From Odoribacter sp. (GTDB taxonomy: Bacteria > Bacteroidota > Bacteroidia > Bacteroidales > Marinifilaceae), in contig JAHHTT010000015.1 of assembly GCA_020024465.1 (NCBI GenBank), positions 1 to 44,892 of the forward strand: a DNA stretch of 44,892 nucleotides, given 5' to 3'. This document shows positions 15,899 to 24,473 of the stretch, piece after piece. Positions within the stretch are counted from its first letter, which is position 1, and the number at the start of each line of letters is the position of its first letter. The translations under genes were made by a program, and so were the position numbers. The notes below the pieces were generated by a model. It ran no database searches and was not told where the DNA came from. It saw nothing but the letters and a program-made list of their open reading frames with translations.

Positions 15899-16537
15899 CT
15901 ACTCTATCTCACCCAAATAAAAGCCGGAGGAAATTTCGTTGGTGAATCGAGATTTGAAAAAACCGTAGAAATATAATGGACCGCCGATATTATGGAGTAT
16001 GGACCATTCGAAGGTTCCGGCCATACGTTCGACATCAGCAGATTCGGCAATCCAGATACGAGGCGTTTCTTGTCTGTGCGGAGCATAGACAACGATACGC
16101 AGTTGATCTGTCGCATATTTGCAGTCAGTCGCATCTGTATCCCAAGCAAGTTTTAATGTACCCCGGGAGGTAATTTCTGCTTTTACCCACGATGGCTGCG
16201 GAAGTGAGCCTTGCGTGACAAGAAAAGACCGGGGACTGATCAGAGAGCCGTCAGATCCTATGTGGTGGATATTAGAGCGCATGAACATGTTGTAACCGTT
16301 AAGTGTCGTGCCGATGGTCTGCTCTTTCCAATAGACTAACAGCTGGTAAGAGAGTTCCCCATACAACGCGGCAATCCCTTTCACCCGGGAACGCTGTGCC
16401 AGCTGCTCTGCGGTTTTGGCATCTCTATAACGGGCACCTTTCGAACGTATCCGCAACTCACCTCCCACCTCATAGAGCACCAGATTTCCAATTTTACCAT
16501 GAGAACTATTCAACAATGCTGATTTTCCTATTGCCAT
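15899..16537 (-). CDS. DUF6266 family protein
   Basis: This 212-residue protein has no signal peptide and no membrane segment. The N-terminus (GKSALLNSSHGKIGNLVLYE) is the DUF6266 signature, with a Gly-Lys-Gly-type turn and two strands. Residues about 30-90 are helical with many Arg/Gln. The C-terminal half looks like a fibronectin-III or immunoglobulin-like sandwich (TLKLAWDTD ... FYGFFKS ... SSGFYLGEIE). Members are frequent in Bacteroidetes, often in many paralogous copies. The function is unknown, and the compact beta-sandwich could suggest a structural or phage-related role. It stands alone with its own promoter and two upstream palindromes, so expression appears controlled. I can say nothing firm about substrate or partner. 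Confidence 0.8.
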   Translation of the reverse strand: MAIGKSALLNSSHGKIGNLVLYEVGGELRIRSKGARYRDAKTAEQLAQRSRVKGIAALYGELSYQLLVYWKEQTIGTTLNGYNMFMRSNIHHIGSDGSLISPRSFLVTQGSLPQPSWVKAEITSRGTLKLAWDTDATDCKYATDQLRIVVYAPHRQETPRIWIAESADVERMAGTFEWSILHNIGGPLYFYGFFKSRFTNEISSGFYLGEIE

Positions 16538-16564
16538 AATTTCTGATTAAGGATTAGACATACC

Positions 16565-16595
16565 CAAATATAGCATTTTTTGAAGGCAAATGCAA
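16565..16595 (-). promoter_or_regulatory. DUF6266 gene promoter
   Basis: On the minus strand, TTG (16595-16593), a 20-nt spacer and TATATTTG (16572-16565) match the Bacteroidetes consensus. The box ends 27 bp before the ATG. Confidence 0.65.
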
Positions 16596-16623
16596 GTTAA
16601 ATTTTACTTAAAGATAACGGACG

Positions 16624-16666
16624 GATATCTTTGAGATATGTTTATGATATCTTTGAGATAACTTTG
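16624..16666. promoter_or_regulatory. Two palindromic operator-like sites, 22 bp apart
   Basis: The 15-bp unit GATATCTTTGAGATA occurs at 16624-16638 and 16646-16660. Each is an inverted repeat around TTG: ATATCT-TTG-AGATAT (6-bp arms) in the first, and 5-bp arms in the second. A partial third unit starts at 16666. The 22-bp period is two helical turns, so dimers would bind on one DNA face. The sites lie about 30-65 bp upstream of the DUF6266 -33 element, the usual place for an activator. Confidence 0.6.
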
Positions 16667-16718
16667 ATATATGTTTAAGCAAACGAAAAATACTCTTTCA
16701 TAGGTTGGAATATAAAAA

Positions 16719-16738
16719 AGCCGGAAAAGATTCCGGCT
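16719..16738 (-). terminator. Terminator of the YitT-type gene
   Basis: A perfect 8-bp GC-rich stem (AGCCGGAA / TTCCGGCT) with a 4-nt loop is followed on the minus strand by TTTTTTATA. It lies 24 bp after the stop codon. Confidence 0.92.
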
Positions 16739-16761
16739 CTCTTCATATCCGTTTGGATATT

Positions 16762-17733
16762 TTATTTCTGATCATCCCAATCCAGACGTTTGAATCCCTG
16801 TCCCATGATTTCCTGTGCATTCAGAATCATGGTGAAGGCTTTCGGGTCAATTTGCTGGATGGCACGTTGGAGAGTAGTCACTTCCTTACGGTTGACCACT
16901 GTCATTATCATCTCTTTCTCCTGACGGTTCCACATTCCGTTTACCGGAATAATTGAACCTCCACGATGCAGTTCGGAAAGAATGTAGTGACGGATTTCTT
17001 CTATTTTATCGGAAATGATAAAGAAGGTCTTGTCACTGGAATAACCACCGATAACAATGTCTATCACTTTGCCCATGATAAAGATGGTAATCAATGAATA
17101 GAACGGTGTCTTCCAGTCGGGGAAAGCAACGAATCCCAATACTACAATAATCAAATCTACAGTCATCTGCATCATACCCAGCGGACGGCGGGTCAGTTTG
17201 TGTAATACGGCTGCCAATACATCGGTTCCGGCGCTTGACGAACGGCTCTTGAATATCAAACCGGCTCCAATACCAATCACCACACCACCAAAAATACTGG
17301 CCAACAAAACACCTTCCTTGGTCGATTCCGGATTTGCTATACCTCCTTTTACAAGTTGCAACATGTCATGTGCTACTTCTGTCGGATAGCCAAAGACATG
17401 CTCCAATATCCATGGATAGCCATCGGCAAACAAAGCCACCAACCAGAAACATACAAAAGTACGGAATCCGAAATCACGTCCTAGAATCTTAAAGCCAATC
17501 AGACTCAACGGCAGGTTAAAACACAATGCTGCCATACCGATTGGAAAGCCCAATTTCCAGTTTAGAATGGTGGAAATACCATAAATACCTCCCGGAACGA
17601 TCTGGTAAGGAGTCATAAAAAAAGTGTAGCCTAATGCTATCACCATTGAGCCCAAAAGCAATGTGCTCCAGGTCTTGAACCACTGTGCTGAAAAAATTTT
17701 TTCCTTGTAGAAAGAAGGTTTTATAACATTCAT
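16762..17733 (-). CDS. YitT family membrane protein (DUF161 + DUF2179)
   Basis: This 323-residue protein has an N-terminal DUF161 membrane domain with about six helices (TPYQIVPGGIYGISTIL at the start of helix 2; SSSAGTDVLAAVLHKLT as the conserved loop near 170-185). It also has a C-terminal soluble DUF2179 domain at about 235-320 (SSDKTFFIISDKIEEI ... MTVVNRKEVTTLQRAIQQ ... AFTMILNAQEIMGQGF). DUF2179 is a small ferredoxin-like sensor fold. The family is widespread and its transported substrate is not established. The gene is monocistronic with a strong terminator, and is divergent from tetR across a 199-bp region carrying palindromes and promoter boxes. Confidence 0.92.
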   Translation of the reverse strand: MNVIKPSFYKEKIFSAQWFKTWSTLLLGSMVIALGYTFFMTPYQIVPGGIYGISTILNWKLGFPIGMAALCFNLPLSLIGFKILGRDFGFRTFVCFWLVALFADGYPWILEHVFGYPTEVAHDMLQLVKGGIANPESTKEGVLLASIFGGVVIGIGAGLIFKSRSSSAGTDVLAAVLHKLTRRPLGMMQMTVDLIIVVLGFVAFPDWKTPFYSLITIFIMGKVIDIVIGGYSSDKTFFIISDKIEEIRHYILSELHRGGSIIPVNGMWNRQEKEMIMTVVNRKEVTTLQRAIQQIDPKAFTMILNAQEIMGQGFKRLDWDDQK

Positions 17734-17758
17734 GATATTAAAAAAATTAAATGTTCAA

Positions 17759-17774
17759 TTTGCGCGCAAAGATA
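17759..17774 (-). promoter_or_regulatory. YitT gene -7 box with adjoining 12-bp palindrome
   Basis: On the minus strand, TATCTTTG (17774-17767) is a perfect -7 box. It overlaps a perfect palindrome, TTTGCGCGCAAA (17759-17770), covering the expected transcript start. This could be an operator. No -33 element is clear. Confidence 0.5.
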
Positions 17775-17856
17775 CCAAGCCATTTAATGATAAAATATGA
17801 CAAATATCATAAAATATTCTCCTTTCTCTCTTATCTAAAAAAATATATCTTTGCAA

Positions 17857-17911
17857 TTGTATATCCGAAAAAATAATTAGATTTGCACAAATTTTTGACA
17901 AATGTGCAAAT
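17857..17911 (+). promoter_or_regulatory. tetR promoter with operator-like inverted repeat
   Basis: TTG (17857-17859), an 18-nt spacer and TAGATTTG (17878-17885) form a promoter. A perfect 9-bp inverted repeat, ATTTGCACA (17881-17889) / TGTGCAAAT (17903-17911), overlaps the -7 box and the start site. A dimeric TetR-type repressor bound here would block its own operon. A further -7-like box (TATCTTTG, 17846-17853) lies upstream. Confidence 0.65.
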
Positions 17912-17932
17912 TAAACCATTGCACAATAGTCT

Positions 17933-18523
17933 ATGAAAACAAATTTAAGTAGAACAAAGAATAAAATCATACATGTTGCAAAAGCTCTTTTTACAGAAAT
18001 AAGTGTTTACAAGGCGACAATGAGTGACATTGCGAAAGCTGCCAATATGAGCAGACGTACTTTGTATATGCACTTCAAAAGCAAAGATGATATTTTCCAA
18101 TATGTTGTAGAGAATCAGGTAGAAAATATCACCGAGAAACTCCAGAAAGCGGCCAACTCCAAGCTCCCGCCGGACAGGAAATTGAAGCTGTACATTCTGG
18201 CACGTTTCAATGTGGTGGACAATCTGGTACGATATAATAAATATCTACGTTATGATTTTATTTTTTATAATCTACGCATTGAGCAGTTAAGGAAGAGGAT
18301 TGACGTAAAGGAAAGACAGTTATTATCCCGTATCCTGCAGGACGGCAAGGAACTGGGAATATTCAATATAAATAATCCGTCATCGTTCGCCAAAACGCTA
18401 TTGATTATGTTCAAAAGTCTGGAACAGCCGTTTGTCCTGATCGGCAACCGAAAAAGGAACTATCAATCGTTGCGAGAATACGTCGACCTGTTGTTTAACG
18501 GCATATTGAAAAAAGAAACATAA
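17933..18523 (+). CDS. TetR/AcrR family transcriptional regulator
   Basis: This 196-residue helical regulator has a classic TetR DNA-binding domain at residues about 8-55. The helix-turn-helix is TMSDIAKAANMSRRTLYMHF, followed by KSKDDIFQYV. The C-terminal ligand domain (60-196) is variable, so the ligand is unknown. It lies 17 bp before the KAS III gene in the same orientation. TetR proteins next to fatty-acid genes (FabR-like) often answer to acyl-CoA or acyl-ACP, so a lipid ligand is a reasonable inference. The inverted repeat over its promoter fits autorepression. Confidence 0.92.
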   Translation: MKTNLSRTKNKIIHVAKALFTEISVYKATMSDIAKAANMSRRTLYMHFKSKDDIFQYVVENQVENITEKLQKAANSKLPPDRKLKLYILARFNVVDNLVRYNKYLRYDFIFYNLRIEQLRKRIDVKERQLLSRILQDGKELGIFNINNPSSFAKTLLIMFKSLEQPFVLIGNRKRNYQSLREYVDLLFNGILKKET

Positions 18524-18540
18524 AAATAATGCTATAGACA

Positions 18541-19491
18541 ATGGAGTTGTATATTAACAAATTGAGTCACTATTTACCCGGAAATGTTATTCCGAACAGT
18601 TATTTTAAGGAATTAAACGGGTTAGACGACGAGTGGATTTATTCCCGCACAGGTATCAAGAATCGGAGCAAAGCCGGAGAAGATGAAAACACCAACACCA
18701 TGGGAATCAAGGCAGTGGATATTGCCGCCCAAAAACCTCCATATCCGATTGAAGAGATTGATTTGATTGTCACGGCCACATACTCTCCTTACGACACAGT
18801 TGCAACGCCTTCACACATGGTGCAAAGACGCTATCATATCGAGAATGCCCGATGCTTCACCATATCCTCTGCCTGTTCATCGTTTATCAATGCCATGGAG
18901 ATTGTACAGGGATATTTTGCCATGGGAAAAGCAACCAAAGCACTGGTTATCGGCTCTGAACACAATACCGGATATGCCAACGAAGCAGACCCTCAAAGCG
19001 GCCATTTGTGGGGAGACGGTGCTATTGCCGTGTTTGTTTCGGCACAAAACTGCAGTGGCCACGACCCACGCATTGTAGATATTTACACACATGGATTAGG
19101 CCATATCGGCAAGGCTGCCGAAGCGGTGTATCTGCGTCCCCGACATGGAGGAATCGGTATGCCGGAAGGTCGGGACGTTTTTGTAAACGCCTGTCATTAC
19201 ATGGTAGATGCTTTGGAACACGTTACTCACAGCTACGGAAAAACAGTGCAGGATTTGACCTGGATTTCTTCTCATCAGGCCAATCAGCGTATCATCAAGA
19301 CCATTTCCAAACAGACCGGTATTCCGGAAGATCGTTTTCTGATGAATATCGAACAACGAGGCAATACCGGCAGTCCCAGTTGTGCAATTTCTTTATCTGA
19401 AAACATTGATAAAATAAAAGAAGGAGATCTGGTAGGACTCACTGTTTTCGGTGGCGGTTATTCATGTGGGGCAATGCTGTTGCAATTCTAA
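18541..19491 (+). CDS. Beta-ketoacyl-ACP synthase III-like enzyme
   Basis: This 316-residue thiolase-fold protein has the complete KAS III triad: Cys112 (FTISSACSSF), His245 (SSHQANQRI) and Asn275 (RGNTGSPSC). These are almost the same positions as in E. coli FabH (112/244/274). It would condense an acyl-CoA with malonyl-ACP to start fatty-acid synthesis, or act in a specialised lipid or polyketide pathway. The N-terminal DDEWIYSRTGIKNR and the GGGYSCGAMLLQF end are also typical. It is probably an additional FabH paralogue, because primary fabH genes usually sit near plsX/rpmF, absent here. Pairing with an adjacent TetR gene suggests inducible use. A strong terminator follows. Confidence 0.88.
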   Translation: MELYINKLSHYLPGNVIPNSYFKELNGLDDEWIYSRTGIKNRSKAGEDENTNTMGIKAVDIAAQKPPYPIEEIDLIVTATYSPYDTVATPSHMVQRRYHIENARCFTISSACSSFINAMEIVQGYFAMGKATKALVIGSEHNTGYANEADPQSGHLWGDGAIAVFVSAQNCSGHDPRIVDIYTHGLGHIGKAAEAVYLRPRHGGIGMPEGRDVFVNACHYMVDALEHVTHSYGKTVQDLTWISSHQANQRIIKTISKQTGIPEDRFLMNIEQRGNTGSPSCAISLSENIDKIKEGDLVGLTVFGGGYSCGAMLLQF

Positions 19492-19525
19492 GCAAACAGA
19501 AATTCCGCATCCAGATACAGACATT

Positions 19526-19559
19526 GGAAGAGAAATGATTATTCTCTTCCTTTTTTTTT
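19526..19559 (+). terminator. Terminator of the tetR-KAS III operon
   Basis: A perfect 9-bp stem (GGAAGAGAA / TTCTCTTCC), a 7-nt loop and nine T residues lie 34 bp after the KAS III stop. Confidence 0.93.
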
Positions 19560-19584
19560 ATTTTTACCAAACAATAAAAAGCAC

Positions 19585-19592
19585 TATTTTTG
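19585..19592 (+). promoter_or_regulatory. -7 box of the glycoside hydrolase operon
   Basis: TATTTTTG matches TAnnTTTG exactly and ends 20 bp before the beta-mannosidase ATG. The expected -33 region is only a T-rich tract, so this may be a weak or activated promoter. Confidence 0.5.
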
Positions 19593-19612
19593 TCTGCAAA
19601 CACCTACATAAT

Positions 19613-22177
19613 ATGAAATATACATTTTTTCTCTTATTGCTTGCACATTTCTATACGATATGCGGTCAAGAGCAATCGGCAAAGGTCTGTATACCCATCA
19701 ACCAGAAGTGGACATTCTCCGAAGCAGGCAGCGACAAATGGATGAAAGCAGTTGTACCGGGAACGGTACAACAAGATTTAATCCGTAATGAACTGCTCCC
19801 TGATCCGTTCTACGGATTGAATGAAAAAAAGATTCAATGGGTTGAGAATAAAGACTGGATTTATAAAACCAGTTTTACACTCACTCCCGAACAAATTGCC
19901 AAGGAAGGGGCTAATCTCGTTTTTGAAGGTTTGGACACTTATGCAGATGTTTATCTGAATGGATCGCTCATTTTGAAAAGCGACAATATGTTTGTCGGCT
20001 ATACGGTACCGGTGAAAGAAGTGTTGCGTCCAGGAGAGAACCGTCTGCAGATATTGTTTCACTCTCCCATCAAACAAACCCTGCCCCAATGGGAAACCAA
20101 CGGATTTGAATATCCGGCCGACAATGACCACTCCGACAAGCGGGTAAGCATCTTCAGCAGAAAGGCTCCCTACAGCTATGGCTGGGACTGGGGCATCCGC
20201 ATAGTGACCAGCGGAGTGTGGCGCCCCATCACACTGGAGCTATTTGATGTTGCATACATTGACGATTACCACGTTGAACAACTTTCACTGACCGATGAGA
20301 CTGCAATACTTGACAATCATCTGGAAGTAAACTGCATTGCCGAACAACCTGTCGCGGTTACGGTGGAAATCAGTTATTTTACAGACGCACAGCCAGTACA
20401 GGTCATCAACCGCAAGGTTGAATTGCAACCGGGACAGAATCTGATCGACATTCCGCTTGAAATTCAGAAACCGAAACGCTGGATGCCCAACGGATGGGGT
20501 AAACCGACCCTTTATAATTTTACGGCCCGCATCTTCAACAATACCCGGATCATTGCAGAGGATACCAAACGCATCGGCTTGCGTACGGTAAAGGTTGTCA
20601 ATGAAAAGGATGCCCATGGCGAATCATTCTATTTTGAAGTGAACGGCATACCGATGTTTGCCAAAGGAGCCAACTATATTCCTTCGGATGCCATGCTTCC
20701 GGCTGTAACGACAGAACGTTACCACAAACTGTTCCGTGATATCAGAGAGGCAAACATGAACATGATACGTGTATGGGGAGGAGGAGTTTATGAAGATGAC
20801 CGTTTTTACGATTTGGCAGACGAAAACGGCATTTTGATATGGCAGGATTTCATGTTCGGCTGTACCAGTTATCCGGCTGACCCTGCATTTTTAAAGCGCG
20901 TGACCGAGGAGGCTGAATACAACATCAAGCGCCTGCGCAATCATGCCTGTCTGGCCATGTGGTGCGGCAACAACGAAATTCTGGAAGGCATCCAATATTG
21001 GGGCTGGCAATCCCGCTTTGCTCCGGAAGTGTATCAACAATTCCATCGTGATTACCGCAAGTTATTTCAAGAATTACTCCCTGCCCAAGTGAAAAAATTC
21101 GATAAAGAAAGATTTTATCTCCATTCTTCCCCTTATTTTGCCAACTGGGGACGCCCACATACCTGGGGAACAGGAGACAGTCACAACTGGGGCATCTGGT
21201 ATGGCCAGAAGCCATTCGAATCGACAGACACAGAACTCGGACGTTTTATCAGTGAATTCGGATTCCAGGCATTTCCGGAAATGAAAACCATCGCTACCTT
21301 TGCAAGTCCCGAAGATTATCAGCCGGAATCAGAAGTAATGAACGGACATCAGAAAAGCAGCATCGGCAATAATCTGATTAAAAGCTATATGGAGAGAGAT
21401 TATATCGTACCGGAAAAATTTGAGGATTTTGTGTATACCGGTCTGGTACTCCAGGGACGCGGAATCCGCCATTGCATTGAAGCCCAACGCCGGAACCGCC
21501 CTTATTGCATGGGGACACTCTATTGGCAACTGAATGACAGTTGGCCTGTCGTTTCCTGGTCGAGCATTGACTATTACGGCAATTGGAAAGCACTTCATTA
21601 TCATGTCAAACAGGCATTTGCTCCGATATATATCAATATCACATCATCGAATGACACGCTTGCAGTATATCTCTTTTCCGACCTTCTGGAGACTCAAGAT
21701 TGCATGACTCTGGAATTACAATTACTTGACTTCCAAGGCAACAAGAGAAAATTTTTGAAATTGCCTGTATCTCTGCCTGCCAATAATGTAAATCAGGTAT
21801 TCAGTCAGCCATTGAGCCAATGGCTGACCTCCGAAGAGTATGGCAACAATCTGCTGACAGTCAAATTAAAAGACAGAAGAAGGAAAATCCTTGCCGAAAA
21901 TACACACTATTTTGCCCGAACAAAGGATTTGGACCTTCCGAAAACAAAAATAGAATACCAAACAAAAACTTTTGACGGCCGTTGTGAAATTACATTAAGC
22001 AGTCAACAATTGGCTAAGGATGTATTTATACAGATTCCGATACAGGGAGCACATTTCAGTGACAACTTTTTTGACCTATTGCCGGGAGAATGCAAGAGAA
22101 TCGTCATCACTTCGGCAGAAATCAGAAAAGACACAACACCGGAAATCTCCATCAAACAAATTTGCGACACTTATTAA
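19613..22177 (+). CDS. GH2 beta-mannosidase, exported
   Basis: This 854-residue enzyme removes non-reducing beta-mannose, such as the Man-beta-1,4-GlcNAc of the N-glycan core. The signal peptide is MKYTFFLLLLAHFYTICG, so it is probably periplasmic. Residues about 25-210 form the GH2 jelly-roll (FEGLDTYADVYLNG), 215-330 the immunoglobulin-like domain and 330-650 the barrel. MIRVWGGGVYEDDRFYDLADE and WCGNNEI (acid/base Glu455) are beta-mannosidase hallmarks, and ISEFGFQAFPE carries nucleophile Glu548. The frame is open farther upstream, but ATG 19613 precedes the signal peptide and lies after a terminator and a -7 box. It is the first gene of an operon with GH92, GH20 and GH92; the next start is 10 bp after its stop. 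Confidence 0.94.
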   Translation: MKYTFFLLLLAHFYTICGQEQSAKVCIPINQKWTFSEAGSDKWMKAVVPGTVQQDLIRNELLPDPFYGLNEKKIQWVENKDWIYKTSFTLTPEQIAKEGANLVFEGLDTYADVYLNGSLILKSDNMFVGYTVPVKEVLRPGENRLQILFHSPIKQTLPQWETNGFEYPADNDHSDKRVSIFSRKAPYSYGWDWGIRIVTSGVWRPITLELFDVAYIDDYHVEQLSLTDETAILDNHLEVNCIAEQPVAVTVEISYFTDAQPVQVINRKVELQPGQNLIDIPLEIQKPKRWMPNGWGKPTLYNFTARIFNNTRIIAEDTKRIGLRTVKVVNEKDAHGESFYFEVNGIPMFAKGANYIPSDAMLPAVTTERYHKLFRDIREANMNMIRVWGGGVYEDDRFYDLADENGILIWQDFMFGCTSYPADPAFLKRVTEEAEYNIKRLRNHACLAMWCGNNEILEGIQYWGWQSRFAPEVYQQFHRDYRKLFQELLPAQVKKFDKERFYLHSSPYFANWGRPHTWGTGDSHNWGIWYGQKPFESTDTELGRFISEFGFQAFPEMKTIATFASPEDYQPESEVMNGHQKSSIGNNLIKSYMERDYIVPEKFEDFVYTGLVLQGRGIRHCIEAQRRNRPYCMGTLYWQLNDSWPVVSWSSIDYYGNWKALHYHVKQAFAPIYINITSSNDTLAVYLFSDLLETQDCMTLELQLLDFQGNKRKFLKLPVSLPANNVNQVFSQPLSQWLTSEEYGNNLLTVKLKDRRRKILAENTHYFARTKDLDLPKTKIEYQTKTFDGRCEITLSSQQLAKDVFIQIPIQGAHFSDNFFDLLPGECKRIVITSAEIRKDTTPEISIKQICDTY

Positions 22178-22187
22178 ATCACTATCA

Positions 22188-24473
22188 ATGAAACGATATT
22201 CCTATTTATACACACTCAGTCTCATGGCTTTTTTATGGTTCGGTTGCAGCCAATCACAAACAGGAAACGACTATGCCCAATATGTTAATCCATTTATAGG
22301 AACCGGAGGACACGGACATACGTTTCCCGGCGCAGTGGTGCCCCACGGTATGATACAACCGGGACCCGATACCCGCATCTACGGTTGGGATGCCTGTTCC
22401 GGCTACTACTACACGGATTCTACCATCAATGGGTTTTCACATACACACCTCAGCGGCACGGGATGCGGAGATTACGGAGATATTTTATTAATGCCCACCA
22501 TCGGCACTCAATACATAATAACCCAGGACATCCCGTCCGGACAGCAGACATTGCCTTATGCCTCACGTTTTTCACACGTCCGGGAAACTGCAACTCCAGG
22601 CTACTACTCCGTATTTCTGGATACCTACGGCATTCAAGCCGAGTTGACAGCAACCCGGCGCGCTGCACTCCACCGCTATACTTTCCCGGAGAGCCGGGAA
22701 GCCGGATTCATTCTCGATCTGGGATATTCACTTCAGGGACAACGCAACCGGGAACTCTCCCTTAAAATAGTAAACGATTCTACCATTTGCGGACATAAAA
22801 ATACAAACGGGTGGGCCTGGCATCAGGACATCTATTTTTATGCCATATTTTCCAAACCGTTCAAAGGTATAATTACCGGAGATACAACTCGGGACGCCTA
22901 TGGCTATTACCCGACCTCCGCCCAAAAGGCCTTGTTACAATTCACAACCGGGAAAAACGAACAGGTGCTGGTAAAAATAGGCATTTCGGCTGTGGATATT
23001 GAAGGTGCACAAAACAACCTGACAGAAATTCCCGACTGGAATTTTGACCGCGTCAAAACAGAAGCCCGCCATGCCTGGAATACCTATCTGTCGAAAATAG
23101 ACATTGATACCGATAATGAAGATCAAAAAAACATCTTCTACACTGCTATGTACCACACCGGAATCTCCCCCGCCCTTTTCACAGATAAAGACGGACGTTA
23201 TCGCGGTATGGACCGCCGGATTTATACAACAAAAGCAAACGAACCTATATATACAATCTTTTCACTGTGGGATACTTTCCGTGCTTTACATCCTCTATTC
23301 ACAATCATAGATCCTGAATCGAACACCTTATTCGTCAATTCCCTCATACGGCAATATCAGGAGGGCGGCATACTACCCATGTGGGAATTGGCAGGCAACT
23401 ATACCGGAACGATGATCGGTTATCATGCTGTTCCGGTAATTGTAGATGCCTATCTGAAAGGAAGTCCGATTGATGCAAAACTGGCATTGGAAGCCTGTCT
23501 GCGCAGTGCTGAATATGATACGGCAGCCCCCATTGCTACAACCTCTTATCTGAAACACCATGCACTGATGCCTATTTCCAAATATTACAAAAACACTTGG
23601 GGCTATATTCCTTGCGATATAGAAAACGAATCTGTAGCCAAGGGATTGGAATATGCCTATAATGACTGGTGCATCAGTATTCTGGCTGAAACTCTGGGAG
23701 ATACGGCAATACAACGAACTTATCAAAAGCGAGGTCAGGCATATCGCAACTATTATGACGCTTCCACCGGATTTATGCGGGGCAAAGACAGCAAGGGAGA
23801 ATGGCGCACACCTTTCAATCCTCGATCCAGCAATCACCGAGCAGACGACTATTGCGAGGGAACAGCCTGGCAATGGACCTGGTTTGTTCCCCATGATGTG
23901 AAAGGACTGGCAGAATTAATGGGAGGTAAAGAGGCATTCTGTAAGAAACTGGATTCTCTGTTTTTGGCAGACTCGTCATTGGAAGGTGATTTGGTATCAG
24001 CAGATATTTCGGGACTGATCGGACAGTATGCCCACGGGAACGAACCCAGTCACCACATTCTACACCTGTACAATGCTGTCGGCCAGCCCTGGAAAACCCA
24101 ACAACTGGTTGACAAGGTGCTGCATACACAATATTCCAATGCACCTGACGGATTGTCCGGCAACGAAGATTGCGGACAGATGTCTGCCTGGTATGTATTG
24201 AATTCCATGGGATTTTATCAACTCTGTCCAGGACAAACGGTATACTCTATCGGACGCCCTCTTTTTAAAGAGACAACTCTCCATCTGCCTCGGGGAAAGA
24301 CTTTCCGTATCGTTACCCTAAACAATACAGAAAACAACAAATACATTCAGGCGGTGACCTTAAATGGCAAAACATTGGACACTCCTTACTTTACACACAG
24401 CCAACTGATGAAAGGCGGAGTACTGGAAATCACCATGACCGGCCAACCGACAAATTGGGGAATAAAAAAATGA
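22188..24473 (+). CDS. GH92 alpha-mannosidase (first of two)
   Basis: This 761-residue Ca2+-dependent exo-alpha-mannosidase is likely periplasmic or membrane-attached. It has a lipoprotein-type signal with Cys20 in FLWFGCSQSQ, although the residue at -3 is unusual (Trp). The N-terminal beta-sandwich starts VNPFIGTGGHGHTFPGAVVPHG and has HLSGTGCGDYGDILLMP. The (alpha/alpha)6 barrel holds YCEGTAWQWTWFVPHD (general acid Glu557), AHGNEPSHHI and SGNEDCGQMSAWY (GNED at 658-661, catalytic acidic region). All match classic GH92 enzymes such as the B. thetaiotaomicron set. I chose ATG 22188 because it starts the signal peptide, 10 bp after the GH2 stop. Linkage specificity (alpha-1,2/1,3/1,6) is not assigned. 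Its stop overlaps the GH20 start. Confidence 0.94.
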   Translation: MKRYSYLYTLSLMAFLWFGCSQSQTGNDYAQYVNPFIGTGGHGHTFPGAVVPHGMIQPGPDTRIYGWDACSGYYYTDSTINGFSHTHLSGTGCGDYGDILLMPTIGTQYIITQDIPSGQQTLPYASRFSHVRETATPGYYSVFLDTYGIQAELTATRRAALHRYTFPESREAGFILDLGYSLQGQRNRELSLKIVNDSTICGHKNTNGWAWHQDIYFYAIFSKPFKGIITGDTTRDAYGYYPTSAQKALLQFTTGKNEQVLVKIGISAVDIEGAQNNLTEIPDWNFDRVKTEARHAWNTYLSKIDIDTDNEDQKNIFYTAMYHTGISPALFTDKDGRYRGMDRRIYTTKANEPIYTIFSLWDTFRALHPLFTIIDPESNTLFVNSLIRQYQEGGILPMWELAGNYTGTMIGYHAVPVIVDAYLKGSPIDAKLALEACLRSAEYDTAAPIATTSYLKHHALMPISKYYKNTWGYIPCDIENESVAKGLEYAYNDWCISILAETLGDTAIQRTYQKRGQAYRNYYDASTGFMRGKDSKGEWRTPFNPRSSNHRADDYCEGTAWQWTWFVPHDVKGLAELMGGKEAFCKKLDSLFLADSSLEGDLVSADISGLIGQYAHGNEPSHHILHLYNAVGQPWKTQQLVDKVLHTQYSNAPDGLSGNEDCGQMSAWYVLNSMGFYQLCPGQTVYSIGRPLFKETTLHLPRGKTFRIVTLNNTENNKYIQAVTLNGKTLDTPYFTHSQLMKGGVLEITMTGQPTNWGIKK

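Noticed and set aside
16626..16666. Three plus-strand TAnnTTTG boxes as an antisense RNA promoter
   Set aside because: The boxes are generated by the palindromic repeat itself, and no plus-strand gene or well-placed -33 element follows. The operator reading is simpler.
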